In this document: positions 23,265-34,472 of the stretch, piece by piece
Position numbering within the stretch: position 1 is the first letter of the stretch
Layout: each line of letters opens with the position of its first letter
Assembly (NCBI GenBank): GCA_015501605.1
Contig: JADNRZ010000011.1
Coordinates: 806,001 to 870,000 of the forward strand
Origin: Panaeolus papilionaceus
Taxonomy: Eukaryota > Basidiomycota > Agaricomycetes > Agaricales
Length of the DNA stretch: 64,000 nucleotides
Direction: 5' to 3'
The notes under the pieces: model-generated
Database searches by the model: none
What the model saw: the letters and a program-made list of their open reading frames with translations, nothing else
What the model was told of the DNA's origin: nothing
Program-made: the position numbers and the translations under genes

Positions 23265-23798
23265 GGTGTCTGCATAGAATCCGATAAGCTCTTTCCTGAA
23301 TGTTTCGTAATCGGGTGGTGATGCTGAGAACGTCGCTGCCGACCTCCAAAGATACGTACATGTAAATCAGCATGCAGCCTTGATCTTGTCGAGTTCGTTC
23401 GTGATGTTGGCTCTTGCTAAAAGGAACTCTAACGCGTCAACTTGAAAGTGTCGACGACGTTGACAGAGTTTGGCTGGATCAACAAGGGGGGATGAACGCG
23501 ACCGGGTTTGAGTATAACTACAGGTGATTCCATAAAACTGGCCCAGGAAAGGTGAAAGGACGAGTGCTGGTACGAATGGTGGGACGACGGTGCTTGATGG
23601 AACGGGGATTCGAAATGACCAATGAGAGTGATGGAAGGATACGTAAAACCCGTGAGTGATAATGGAAAAAATGTGGGAAAGGCTCCAAAATGATGTACGC
23701 GTGGGGAGATATGGGTGCAGGTTAGTGGTGGTGGGGTGTGACTGGGAGATCCCAGGATGGAAAGGAACGACATGCCGTTCGGGCTCGTGGGGTTAATA

Positions 23799-24415
23799 CT
23801 GTAGAGGACCGTATGGTGGCAACCAGCCGAGAGGCGTTACGCATCAATGTTAGCAACGGCCTGTGTGTTATGCGTTACTGAACATGATTTAGGCAACCGC
23901 AAATTTGCTGGACCTACAATGCACCATGGAGAAGTGGCGTGCTCCGGGATTCTTGTAACAAGCCGCAATGATCATAAAAAGCCAGATTAAATTCAGTTTT
24001 GTGGGTGCATATGTAAATCGTACCAGTTATAATATATCGATGACTCCGAAATTCCGCTATCAGCCATGATTCAACATGAATTCCAGCTTGACCATAACAC
24101 CACCTGTGTTGAAACCAGCCCCTTTTGTGTTCATGATGAGGACATTGACATCGAGGAGGGTCGGTTTGTTCCAACAGCAGCCCCAGAATATATTTGGGCA
24201 TACTCGGCAGATGGACAGAGTTTTTCACAAAGTTTACCTACGTTGTAGTACCAATAACACCTAATCTTAGTAGAAAAAAAAATTGATTTTTTGACTTATT
24301 TTTGACTTATTTTTGGCTAGCAACCTAGCCTGCGTTACGCGTTATTTACGAAGAAATAAGCAACATCAAGGTCTTGCGTTATGCGTTACGGTTGCCACCA
24401 TACAGTCCTCTACAG
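23799..24415. mobile_element. 617-bp TIR element with TA duplication
   Basis: Inverted ends CTGTAGAGGACYGTATGGTG extend into GCAACC and are flanked by TA (23797-23798, 24416-24417). The subterminal parts repeat CGTTACGC and ATGCGTTAC words. It is non-coding; Tc1/mariner-type by target site only. Confidence 0.65.
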
Positions 24416-24946
24416 TATGTGAGGGAGGTGAAGCTTGTAGAGGAGTGAAGAGGAGCGAGATCATCCAGAATAGGCAATGTAGCTACTACATTTGGTAATA
24501 ACGAGTGCACATGTTACAAATCGTTCATTATCCACCAACACGTCGACCCGCATCGTGCGCCTTGTGCTTATTGATATAATTACCGGATTATGTATTATCT
24601 CGGAAATGTCATGAATTGCTCTGTTGTCGCTCCGAGGCACATTGTGCAGCGATAACTGAGTACTCAGCAGGAGGCCCCAGAGAGTTAACAGATAGATAGA
24701 TGGTAGTTGTCAAGAGCCCGCGCCAATTTCCAATTTCATATAACAATTTATATTGAATTCTGCGTACAAAATCACTTGGTATACATACGTAGAGTTTGTC
24801 ATTTTCTCCCCATCTTTTCTTTCAAACCTACAATTTCGATATATGAGAAACCACATTGACACATCATCTGGGTCCTAGGCAGCCAAAACGATCGGAGAAC
24901 GTCCCCGCACCAAGGCCGACTTGAACAATGATCGATGATCAATCGA

Positions 24947-26762
24947 TCAAGGAGGAGTGATACTGAAGTACGATTGAGGAGCGACAATCCCTTTATGGGA
25001 GGCCAATCGCAATTTTATTATTGCCAAATCCCGGATCTGTAGAGATCAATGTACACACTCACCATTCGAGCCCCGAATGTGTTATTCACCCCGAATCTAT
25101 ACAGATTAGAAAATATGTATTTTTTGCCCAATCCCGAATCCATTCTTACCCCCGAATCCACAAAGCTGGGTTTTAGCAGCCCTCGCGGATTCGTGTTGAA
25201 CACCCCGCATCTGTCAATGTTCCTGGATCAACGGCATTGTGTCGCCAGCTCAAACCCTTTATGGCACAAAAAAGGATTCTTCGGACTTTGAAAGCGGCAC
25301 CTTAAGGCTCACCGGCAAGCCTGGCATCTCTGATAAATGACAATCGCCTCTCGATAAGATAGTAATAGATATTGCTAAGATGTGATTAGACTGTCGTATT
25401 GCAATCAGCCTCATGATCAAGTCATGGCTCATATGAACGAATGACGAGTGAAGTGATTTCAACTCATATCACACATGTGTGCTCCTGGCTCCAATAAATA
25501 TCATCCCAATGACTCTTCGGAGGGTTAAAATGAGATGGTCAAAAAGCAAAGCTAGATATATGACACGATAAGAACAGAGTTCCGCTACAAATCATCTATA
25601 TCTAGCCTATTGTATCTATTCTATTCAATGAGATGAAAAACCACATTTTTCGCAGATGAACTAACAATGCAAGTGGCATGGTTGGGCGCTTGACCTGGTT
25701 GGCTGAAGCTCTTTGCCTGTATTCAGTTCCCAGTTATCCACATCTTATCTGGGTTGCGATTGTGAAAAGGGAAGTCAAATATAATCTAATCTTCGCTGCC
25801 GAATAGCCGCTGTGCCGCACTGTGCCGTTTTCTATCTCCGAATCATGATTTTTTCGACCTGTGTGATGCTTTTTGGGCATAATGTTAGTATCGATTCGGG
25901 GAAGTGGTAGTGGATCCAGGGGAGGCTTAGTAGATTCGGGGTTCAGTGTGCGGATTTGGGATGTAGTGTGTGGATCGGGGGCTAGAAATAGATTCGCTAG
26001 TGGACAAAAAAGCATCGATTTTCCTTCTTGTATGGATTCGGGGTGTATAATACATTCGGTGTTCGAGTATTAAGTGCATACATTTGTCTCTACGGATCCG
26101 GGATTTGGCAATAATAAAATTGCGATTGGCCTCCCATAATCCCTTGTCCAGGTTTAACAGCGAGCTGGAGAAAATCATTCAGCCATGCAAGATTTACTCC
26201 AACACACAACCCACTACTCACGACTTGACCAATGCCAAATTCGTCAAAGATGTACAAATCACCACCGTTGGCAGGGATGAACCTGTGGCCAATGATTAGC
26301 ACATTCATGCTGTATTGACAAAATAACAACTGACTGGTAGGTAATATGTCCATCCTCATTGGTTGGGATGACTTCCCACAAGTACGGTTTTTGGGACCAA
26401 ATGACCTGCGTACCCTCGTGTGCGCCCTGAAATATTTTAAAACAAAGGTGAGTATCTAATGTGGTGCGAAGAATGACTTTGAGATATGTTAACGCACTTC
26501 GGGCAAAGCGACAAAGAGGCCACCGGGCCCAGTAATGTTAACTATGACGTTCCCATGTTCATGGACGGGTTGGTTGAAAAATAGGATCTAATCCACGAAT
26601 TAGTGTCGGGCTCCTACTCTTAGAAAATTGAGTACACACAGAGTTCGGGGGAAAACCACCGGCGCCATTCTGAGTTTCGACGATGTGACCATTTACTTCA
26701 TTGTCGGTGACGGGGCAGTATTGAGTAGACTCGCTCCTGACACGGTATGGAATGTTTGCCAT
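24947..26762 (-). pseudogene. Small protein family, array copy 2, last exon split by an element
   Basis: Exons 26762-26640, 26587-26498, 26426-26335 and 26282-26222 are intact and in phase. The last exon begins at 26164, is cut at 26139 by the fold-back element, and resumes at 24986-24947. The two parts are 26 and 40 nt, exactly the 66 nt of the last exon in copies 1, 3 and 5, and the restored frame ends in SITPP-stop. As it stands the transcript would read into the element and lose the final strand. Phrases match the family: IPYRVRS, NITGPGGLFVALP, VIWSQKPYLWEVIP, FIPANGGDLYIFDEFGIG. Confidence 0.85.
24994..26138. mobile_element. Long-TIR fold-back element, 1,145 bp (family FB, copy 1)
   Basis: Ends TATGGGAGGCCAATCGCA in opposite orientation, with inverted homology extending over 100 bp. 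The 7-bp direct repeat ATCCCTT flanks it (24987-24993, 26139-26145). Both arms carry many CCCCGAATC/GATTCGGGG words spaced about 25-40 bp apart. There is no transposase. Relatives are at 28574-29730 and 28101-30317. Confidence 0.8.
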
Positions 26763-28100
26763 GGTTGTGTGAGATGATGCTAGTAGACGAGGCTTAGTAT
26801 GTGAGGTTAACTTCTGAAGATGAAGCTGCAGATGTAGAGACCCATATCAGAGTATTTATACTCTTTCCAGCACGATGATGGATCACTGCTCCCCCATACC
26901 TGCTCCGCCTGTGTCGAACGCTGCTCACTGCTAAAATTGACCGATCAACATAGTGAGTCTTTGTCGAATTCCACTGTCCGCCACTTCATTTCACATTTTG
27001 AAACCCAGTACCCTATTACGATACAGTTCGACGCGCAAGTGCTCAATCATTTCTATGGGTCTCAATGCTCATCGGTTCTCACCCTCATTTCCGTCAGGAT
27101 TTTGGCCCTTGGGTGGGAGCTGGTTATGGAGAGCCTGAATATTCAACTGCCACATATACATTCCAGATGTTTGTCTTTGCGAGTTAAGCCGAGCTAAGGC
27201 GCTCTTTCGTGGGATAATGAACAAACGCAATAGATTACCCATGAAGATTCTAGTAATTCTAGTAACGTCTTAATAAAAGCAGTGAATAACTTTCAATCGT
27301 TGAATCTCGGTTTATGATCTTTGTATATAGTGTGTTGCTGCTGAATTTTGACCAAGTTCACAGGTAAATGGCAAGTGGTAATCCTAACAGGGCAGTGGTG
27401 AGTAGCTCATAAACGAACATCTAGTTTCCGAGTCGACGATCCTATACTAAACGCTGTGAGTCTGTTGTGGGGCGCCCACCTCCCACCGTCTTATCAATGA
27501 AATCAGTGGAATGCCACAACTGGCTTGGAGACGAGTTCTACTCGCTCGGCGCAATCAAATCCCGAGTCTCAAACCCATCAATTGACCCCTGCAGTATTAG
27601 AGGTAATAGAACCCTCATTCACGTACACGGTGCTCCACAGTTCACAATTAAATTGTCTGTTACATGCGGACCCTGCTATCTTGCGAGATGGATGATCTTC
27701 TACTCAGAATACTAATGAATAGAGCGTCACTATCTGTTCATTGTCATTGAAACCGTTCCCGAAAGCTTCTCCTTCAGCGGTACGTAGTACGCACCCAACA
27801 CAGGTTCCTTGTGTATATGTCGTTCTTCACCTCTGAGCTTTCCTTATTGGTGTTTCTCATTATGTGTCCTCTAACCACTTAACTTAACTATTCCTCCTCT
27901 TTCACTTGTGGAAAGCCAGTGGTACTTTTACTGAATCGATGCTTTCAATTCAGTTGATCTCTTCTTCTGATATTTCAATTTCGGTTCTACCCACTACCCT
28001 GATCTGACTGAGTCATGAACGTAACTACGCAAGAGCGCCAGGGTCCCTTGCAAGAGGTCTGGTGAGGGAATATTATTTGCTGCTATACGAGGTCCCTTAG

Positions 28101-30317
28101 TATGGAAGGCCAATCACAGTTATATTATTGCTTACTTTAAACACGGAATGTATTAGACACCCCGAATCGATGCAAAATGGAGAATGCCGCATGTTTTTCT
28201 TCAATAGCGAGTGTATTCTTGCCCGCGAATACACACACGAAGCCCCGAATCCAGAAACCTGAACTCAGCAATCCTCGCGGATTAGTGTTGAACACCCCGG
28301 ATTGCGAAGATCCCGGATCGATGACATTGTGTCGAGACCTCGAGCCGTTTCTATCACCAGCAACACTAGCAAAAATGTGCTTGGGAATTTGAAAGCGACC
28401 GCTTAAGGCTCATCGACACGGCAGACATGTCCAGTATCGGACTCTGACAAGGCAGTATCGTCGCTGGATAACATCCACAGAATGTTAGATATCGCTAGCA
28501 CGAAACAATCTCTTCGCTATCGTCAACCGTGACTGGTTGTAATGTAAAGTTTGGCACATGGAGGGGCCCCAACTATGGGAGGCCAATCGCAATTTTATTA
28601 TTGCTTTACCCCGGATCTGTAGAGATAAATGTGCACACCTAACATTCGAACACCGAATGTATTAAACACCCCGAATCCATACAAAATGGAAAATCCATGT
28701 TTTTGGTCCCAATAGCAAATCCATTCTTACCTCCGAATCGACACACAATACCCCGAATCCACAAAACTATCCCCAAATCCACTACGGCTTTTCCGAGTCA
28801 GTACGATTCTTGTGCCCCAACAGCATCACAAAGGCCAAAAGATTCACAGTTCGGACTCTGAAAGCGGCAAAGAACGGCTCAGCGGCTATTCGGCGGTAAA
28901 GATAAGATTATCATTATATTGTACAGACAATCACGCCTTCGATAAGATGTGGATAGCGGGGAGCCGAAGAGAGCGTCCTCACGCATGAGTTCAAATTGAG
29001 TTCAAACGTTCAAGTTTGGTCTTGAAATTAGCCCAAGCCCATTTAGGCTGGCACGCACACCTAAGCGAAGATCCAAACAGTTATCCCGATAGAAGATATG
29101 TATTCCGATGCTTTATGTCCTTATCTTATTTCGCTACAAGTCACTTTACCTCTAAATGATTTGTATTGGTATCTCAACAGAGAGAAGTCCTGAGGGACGT
29201 ACTCGTCCTCTGGTTCGAGAGATCTCAGAGGTATTAGACCCACATGCTACTCATCTTGGATCAGGCAAACCCACTATTTTTGAAAGCAGGTGCGTAAGCT
29301 CTACATTTATTGCCATCTTAGTGATATCTAATGCTTTAACACTATCTTATCGAGAGGCGATTCTGACTTATCTGAGATGCTAGGCTTGCCGAGGCGCCTT
29401 AAGGTGCCGCTTTCAAAGTCCGAAGAATGCTTCTTTGGGGCAAAAAGGGTTTGAGCTCTCAACACAATGTCTTCGATCCGGGAACATTGACAGATGCGGG
29501 GTGTTCAACACAAATCCGCAAGGGCTGCTACGCCCAGCTTTCTGGATTCGGGGCATTGTATATTGATTCGGGGGTAAGAATAGATTCGGTATTGTGGCAA
29601 AAAACATGAATTTTCTATTTTGTATGGATTAGGGGTGTATAACACATTGAGTGTTCGAATATTAAGTGTATACATTTGTCTCTACAGATCCGGGATTTGG
29701 CAATAATAAAATTGCGATTGGCCTCCCATACCCAACGGTATTAATACTGCAAGGCAACCATACAGCATACGGGCCTGTTGTCGAGAATACCAGCCTGGGT
29801 GCGCGGGCCAAAATGAGTAGCATGCCAGTCTGAAAGAGAGCATGCGACGCGTTGCGAGTAAATGAATATTACATTAGATTCAATCTATGAGTCTATTCCA
29901 CCTAAATCTATTCGAGAATATGAACGGTCTTGTTCGCCAGTGAGCGTAAAATACAAAAAAATACAGTTAGGGCCTATGAGGAGCCGTTGTGGTCTTTGGT
30001 CGTTCGGCTCCCCGATGTCCATATCTTATCAAAGGCACGATTGTGCAGGATATAATCTTATCTTTAATGCCGAATAGCCGCTGAGCTGTTCTGTGCCGAA
30101 TAGATTCGGGAGTGTAGTAGTAGCTTTAGGTAGATTCGCGGCATTGTGTGTCGATTGGGGGTAAAAATAGATTCGCCACTCGGGCAACAAGCACGAGTTT
30201 TCCATTTTATGTCGATTCGGGGTGTCTACTACATTTGGTGTTTGAATTGTGAGCGTGTGCGTTTTACTCTACAGATCCAGGGTTTTGCAATAATAAAATT
30301 GCGGTTGGCCTCCCATA
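28101..30317. mobile_element. Fold-back element copy 2, itself invaded by copy 3
   Basis: The outer ends (TATGGAAGGCCAATCACA at 28101 and its partner ending CCTCCCATA at 30317) belong to the same family as 24994-26138. Removing the inner copy (28574-29730 plus one duplication) leaves about 1,054 bp, close to the family length. I could not find a clean target duplication, so this copy is older. Confidence 0.65.
28574..29730. mobile_element. Fold-back element copy 3, nested, 1,157 bp
   Basis: Ends TATGGGAGGCCAATCGCA and inverse, flanked by CCCAAC (28568-28573, 29731-29736). The right arm (about 29380-29700) is the inverse of the left arm of copy 1 (about 24994-25310), showing inverted repeats of at least 300 bp. 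Confidence 0.75.
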
Positions 30318-30440
30318 AAGGACGAATACGACGAAAATAATGAAGACGAATGCTAACGAAGGCGCGTACGGGCACCAGATGATAACGAAGACGAAATACA
30401 AAGACGAAACACGAAATACGAGGGCGCAAAGAGAGCTTCG
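30318..30440. repeat. ACGAA-rich degenerate tandem tract
   Basis: About 120 bp of the top strand is built from GACGAA, AACGAAG and ACGAAATAC words. It abuts the right end of the outer fold-back element. No coding sense. Confidence 0.6.
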
Positions 30441-30779
30441 TATTGCTTGTAAACTATGTACATGATATATGTAAAATAATGGAAAATTGTAGAGATAAAA
30501 ATAAAAGTCCCGAATCTACAAAAATCAAGGGCGCGCGTCGCGTAACCGGAGTGCTAATGCGAATAAATATAAGCGGAAAATAGTAGAAAAATAGAAAAAT
30601 AGCGGCTTATTGATGCGGTGCTCATCGCCGAATGAAACGTCGCAGAAGATCCTCGAGTCCAGCTGCCCACACTCACGGATGTAGATTTACTTATCTTGTG
30701 ATAACAGACCGTCCCTTCTCAAATCATGATCACACTTGCCTTGGAGCACGCTTGCGCGTGCTCCTCTGCTGACTGCCGA

Positions 30780-31733
30780 AGATGGCGATGAGGAAGCGTG
30801 GGAAGCTCATCGACCAGCTTCTGGTTGCGTTCCGTGGTGGGGCGTTCATGGTCGCGCTTGCAAGCCTAGCTAAGCTTATCCCGAAAGCGGCACTCCACCA
30901 CGGAGGGCTCGGGATGATGCTTCAATTGGGGGGGAAGATCTACCATTCGAGCTCTCAGACGGGTTCAGGCTCAAGATTGTATGTGGCTACGACCATGCTG
31001 TACGTGTGTATATAGAACTTTACGACATCGGGCTTTGATGACGTCGCTGGCTGCAAGAGTTAGGTGTTGTAGTTCTATCGCCGTTATTGTGGGATTGAGG
31101 CCAAGTGACAGTGCAGAGTGATAAGATGCTCCTGATGAGGAGGTTCAAAGGCTTGTTCGTGTATCCAATGAGCATTGTACGAGGATGAGGATCACCGTGT
31201 TTATATATACGTACGCACCGGAGTTCTATGTGCTCGTCGACATTGTCAGAAGAGGAAGAGACGAGGGATCATTGTTATAGAGTCGGCACTTAGATTTTCA
31301 AAGTCCGTCAGCACTCAGCGAGGTACATTATCGCCGTAATCAGATTTGCAGCGTACCTGTCTTACTCCACACTCCTCCCGAAGCCTATTCCAGGTTTCTC
31401 TTACCATTGAGATTACTAGTATCATCCAAGGCCCAATGAGGGTTGAGATATGATAACCTAATCGACGAATTGAATTCTGAGTCTAAGGCGAGATAATTAC
31501 TTGCAATAAATCCCTTGATAAGCGGTTTATTTAAATTCATTAAGAAAATTGACTGACTAACGTACCTCACACGCTTATTTTTGATTTGATTTGACTTTGA
31601 CTTTCCCCACATGTGGTTGAACCTGTCATGACAGTAGAGAGAGATCGCCGGATGATGAAGCGAAGAGTGGGTTAGGATGGGGAGATGGTGGTGATCACGG
31701 GTTGAGGAGACGGTGAGATGATGCACGAGGATG
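30780..31733. repeat. Block A, copy 1
   Basis: Homologous to 33170-33476 (partial), 35590-36714 and 39600-40700. Each contains, on the reverse strand, a TATA box, a leader and a short conserved reading frame beginning near MELQHL (31078-31076 here, where ATG has become ATA), then a decayed downstream part. The segment 31625-31733 is inverted relative to the other copies. Confidence 0.7.
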
Positions 31734-31734
31734 A

Positions 31735-33170
31735 GCGGCAACGTGGCTACTACATTTGGCAATACCGAGCGCCCATGTTATAAATCGTCCATTGTCCACC
31801 AATACGTTAAGCCGCATTGCGCGCTTTGTGCTCAGTAATATAATTAACTGATTATGGGTTGTCTCGGGGATGTTATGAATTGCTCTGTTGTCCTGAGGCA
31901 CGTTGTGCCGCGATAACGGAGTGTGGTCAATAGGAGACCCAGAGAGTTAACAGATAGATCCATAATAGTTGCCAAGAGCCCGCGCTAATTTCCAACTTCA
32001 TGTCATACAACAATTTATATTGAATCCTGCGTACAAAATCACTTGGTATACATTCATAGAGTTTGTCATTTTCTCCCCATCTTTTCTTTCAAAACTACAA
32101 TTTCGATATATCGGAAACAACATTGACACGCCATCTGGGATCTAGGCACCCAAAATGATCGGAGAACGTCTCTGCATCAAGGTCGACTTGAACGATAATC
32201 AAGCAGGAGTGATAGTAAAGTATGATTCAGGAGCGACAATCTTGCTCCCAGGCTTGACAATGAGCTAGCGAAAATGATTTAGCCACGCAAGACGTACTCC
32301 AACAGACAACGACTCACGATTCGGCCAATGTCAAAATCGTCATAGATGTACAAATTATCACCGTCGGCAGGGATGAGCCTGCGGCCAAAAATTAGCACAT
32401 CATGCTCTGATAAACACAATGACGACTGACTGGTATGTAACTTTTTCACTGGCCTCAATGGTTGGGACGACTTCCCACAAGAACGGCGACGAGCTCCAAA
32501 TGACCTTTGTACCATCCGTTGCGCCCTGAAATATATATTTTACAAAGGTGAGTATCCAATGAGGTGCGAAGAATGAATTTGGGATATGTTAACGCACGTC
32601 GGGCAAAGCGACATAGAAGCCGTTGGCCCCAGCAATGGTGACTATGGCGTTCTGCATCTTGTCAAGAACGGGTTCGCTGAAGGTTAGGATCTAGTCCCAA
32701 GAATTAGTGTCGAGCTCGTACTCTTAGAAAATTGGGTACACACAGAGTTCGGGGGAGCGCCAGTAGCACCATTTCGGGTGTGGACGACGCCACCAGGTAC
32801 TTCTTCGTCAGTGACGGGGTAGAAGGAAGTCGCCTCGCTCTTGACATGGTATGCAGTGGGCGCCATGGTTGTGTGAGATGATAATAGTAGATGAGGCTCG
32901 GTATGTGAGGTTAAGTAGGGATCCAAACCAGAGTATTTATACACTTTCCAGCACTGTGACCCATCACTGCTCCTCCGATCCCTGCCTCACCTGTGTTGAA
33001 CATCGCTCGCTGCTAACATTGACCCATCAGCATCGTGATTCTCAGTAGAATTCCGTTGTCCGCCACTTCACATTAATCTTTGCACCCCATTACCCTATTA
33101 CAATACAGTTCGATGCACTAGTGCTCAATCATTACTATTGACTCAATGCTCATCAGTTCTCATCCTCATT
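31735..33170. repeat. Block B, copy 3
   Basis: Carries array gene copy 3 with the same left arm and promoter as copies 1 and 2; the right arm is shortened and runs into block A sequence near 33170. Confidence 0.8.
32199..32866 (-). CDS. Small cytoplasmic protein family, array copy 3 (intact)
   Basis: Exons 32866-32744, 32690-32598, 32525-32431, 32378-32318, 32264-32199; 438 nt, 145 aa. The last three exons have exactly the lengths of copy 1 (95, 61 and 66 nt). Family phrases: TAYHVKS, LTFSEPV, TIAGANGFYVALPD, VIWSSSPFLWEVVP, LIPADGDNLYIYDDFDIG, YFTITPA. I chose the start at 32866 by alignment with copies 1, 4 and 5 and the TATA box about 70 bp upstream, although the frame stays open to 32944. 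Function unknown; probably the same as copy 1. Confidence 0.85.
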
Positions 33171-33476
33171 TCTGTATACTTGCGCTATCTACGCGGTTTA
33201 CGTGTGCCTACTGTATATAGCCTCACTGCATCGTGGTCTGTGATGATGTCGCTGAATGCGAGAGTCCGATGCATATGTTGTAGCTCTATCATGTCTCAGG
33301 GTTGTTGTTGGAATGAGATGAAGTGACAGTACATAGTGATAAAGGGGGTGTACAATGATTAAGTGAATGGTCTACAAAAGGGCTAAGGGCGATTGGTCCT
33401 TGATTGGCTCTATACTTTGATGGATTTGTACGTGTATCCAAGGAGCATTGTTCAAGGAAGAGAACCACCGCGGTCA
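33170..33476. repeat. Block A, copy 2 (partial)
   Basis: Contains the conserved short reverse frame (start at 33292-33290, IELQHMHRTLAFSDII) and its leader, then is cut by the MITE at 33477. Confidence 0.6.
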
Positions 33477-33615
33477 CTATCACCGACCAATACTTCGTGC
33501 CACATTACGTTTTGGCAGGGAATTTGTCCCTCTCGCGAACGAGCTGTCACTTTCCTCCGCAAAATTTTGTGACCGCACGAAGTTCTGGTTGGCACAAAGT
33601 ACTGGTCGATGATAG
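33477..33615. mobile_element. Second copy of the TA-type palindromic MITE, 139 bp
   Basis: Inverted ends CTATCACCGACCAATACTTC and the partner reading CTATCATCGACCAGTACTTT match the element at 16225-16380. TA follows on the right; the left flank reads CA, so one duplication copy has mutated. Interior sequence is diverged but similarly palindromic. Confidence 0.65.
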
Positions 33616-33741
33616 TATATATGTACCTACCGCACTTTTACGTGCTCGTTGTCACTTGTTGGTGAAGGCTGATGCTTCGCGCGGCAGTACGAGTCCTCAG
33701 GTAAAATAGCATTACATAACCTCTACAACCCGATGGTGTTT

Positions 33742-34010
33742 GTTTAAACAATGTTCAACAATACGAAGAAATTTTGTTTAATCAAAAATTGATTAAACGA
33801 CACGAATATGGCAGCTCAGCGCTCATGGACGGCACGCTTCTCATGCATGTAGAGATGTTTAAACGATTATTTTATCTCACCTTTCCGTTTAAATGAAACA
33901 TAATATCAATTATATAAACTGATTAAACGGTCATTTAATTATTGTTTAACTAAGGTGTTGATTAAATACAAAATGTGATTAACTGAATAATAATAGAGTA
34001 TCATTTAAAC
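33742..34010. repeat. AT-rich element of GTTTAAAC/GATTAAAC words
   Basis: Some ten GTTTAA(A/T)C or GATTAAA(C/T) words in both orientations within 270 bp, beginning with GTTTAAAC at 33742 and ending with its partial inverse at 34010. It replaces the 3' end of array gene copy 4, so it is probably an inserted AT-rich MITE. No duplication could be assigned because the neighbouring block is rearranged. Confidence 0.45.
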
Positions 34011-34472
34011 AAGAATGACTACTGGACCCATGGGTATCTCTAGGGGCAATGTTGGAGCAAGCGGAGGGGGAGGTTGGGATAACCTCCCAGTCGAACGACG
34101 TTCAGGTCCAAATGACCTTCGTACCCTCCTTTGTGCCCTGAAATATTTTTTTAATAAAAAGTGAGTTCCCAATGTGGTGTGAAGAATGACTTGGGATATG
34201 TTAACGCACAGGGGGCAAAGCGACAAAGAGGCCATTGGCCCCAGCAATGGTAACTTTGGCGTTCTTGTCATGAACGGGTTCACTGAAAGTTAGGATCTAA
34301 TCCCAGGAATCAGTGTCGGGCTCCTACTCTTAGAAAATTTAGTACGCCCTGAGTCCGGGGGAACACCACTGGCGCCATTCTCAGTGTCGACAATGCCTTC
34401 AGGTACTTCTCCAATGGTGACGTGGTAGTAAAGAGTCTTCTCGCTCTTGAGACAGTATGCAGTGGGTGCCAT
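34011..34472 (-). pseudogene. Small protein family, array copy 4 (broken)
   Basis: Exon 1 (34472-34350), exon 2 (34296-34210) and exon 3 (from 34137) are recognisable, with TAYCLKS, LTFSEPV, TIAGANGLFVALP and GTKVIWT. The first splice donor has changed from GTGTGT to GGGCGT, exon 3 has an in-frame TGA right after VIWT, and exons 4-5 are missing where the AT-rich element at 33742-34010 begins. At least three independent lesions show it is dead. Confidence 0.85.

Larger units (their letters stand above)
21300..23420 (-). pseudogene. Decayed reverse-strand gene split by the Mutator-like element
   Basis: Reading leftward, a frame passes through ANITNELDKIKA (about 23380), an in-frame stop, then SPPDYETFRKELIGFYA up to 23274. 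After skipping the element and one target-duplication copy it continues as DTNISNMFVIGHILSAS down to about 21350. The join is in frame, so the insertion hit a coding or formerly coding segment. The YETFRKELI phrase resembles retroelement gag proteins of Agaricomycetes, but that is a weak match. Confidence 0.4.
24460..27760. repeat. Block B, copy 2 of the segmental duplication
   Basis: Same order as copy 1: left arm, array gene copy 2, promoter, right arm. The left edge starts at ATCCAGAATAGGCAATG, matching the junction at about 36712 in copy 5. The fold-back element 24994-26138 interrupts it. Confidence 0.85.
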
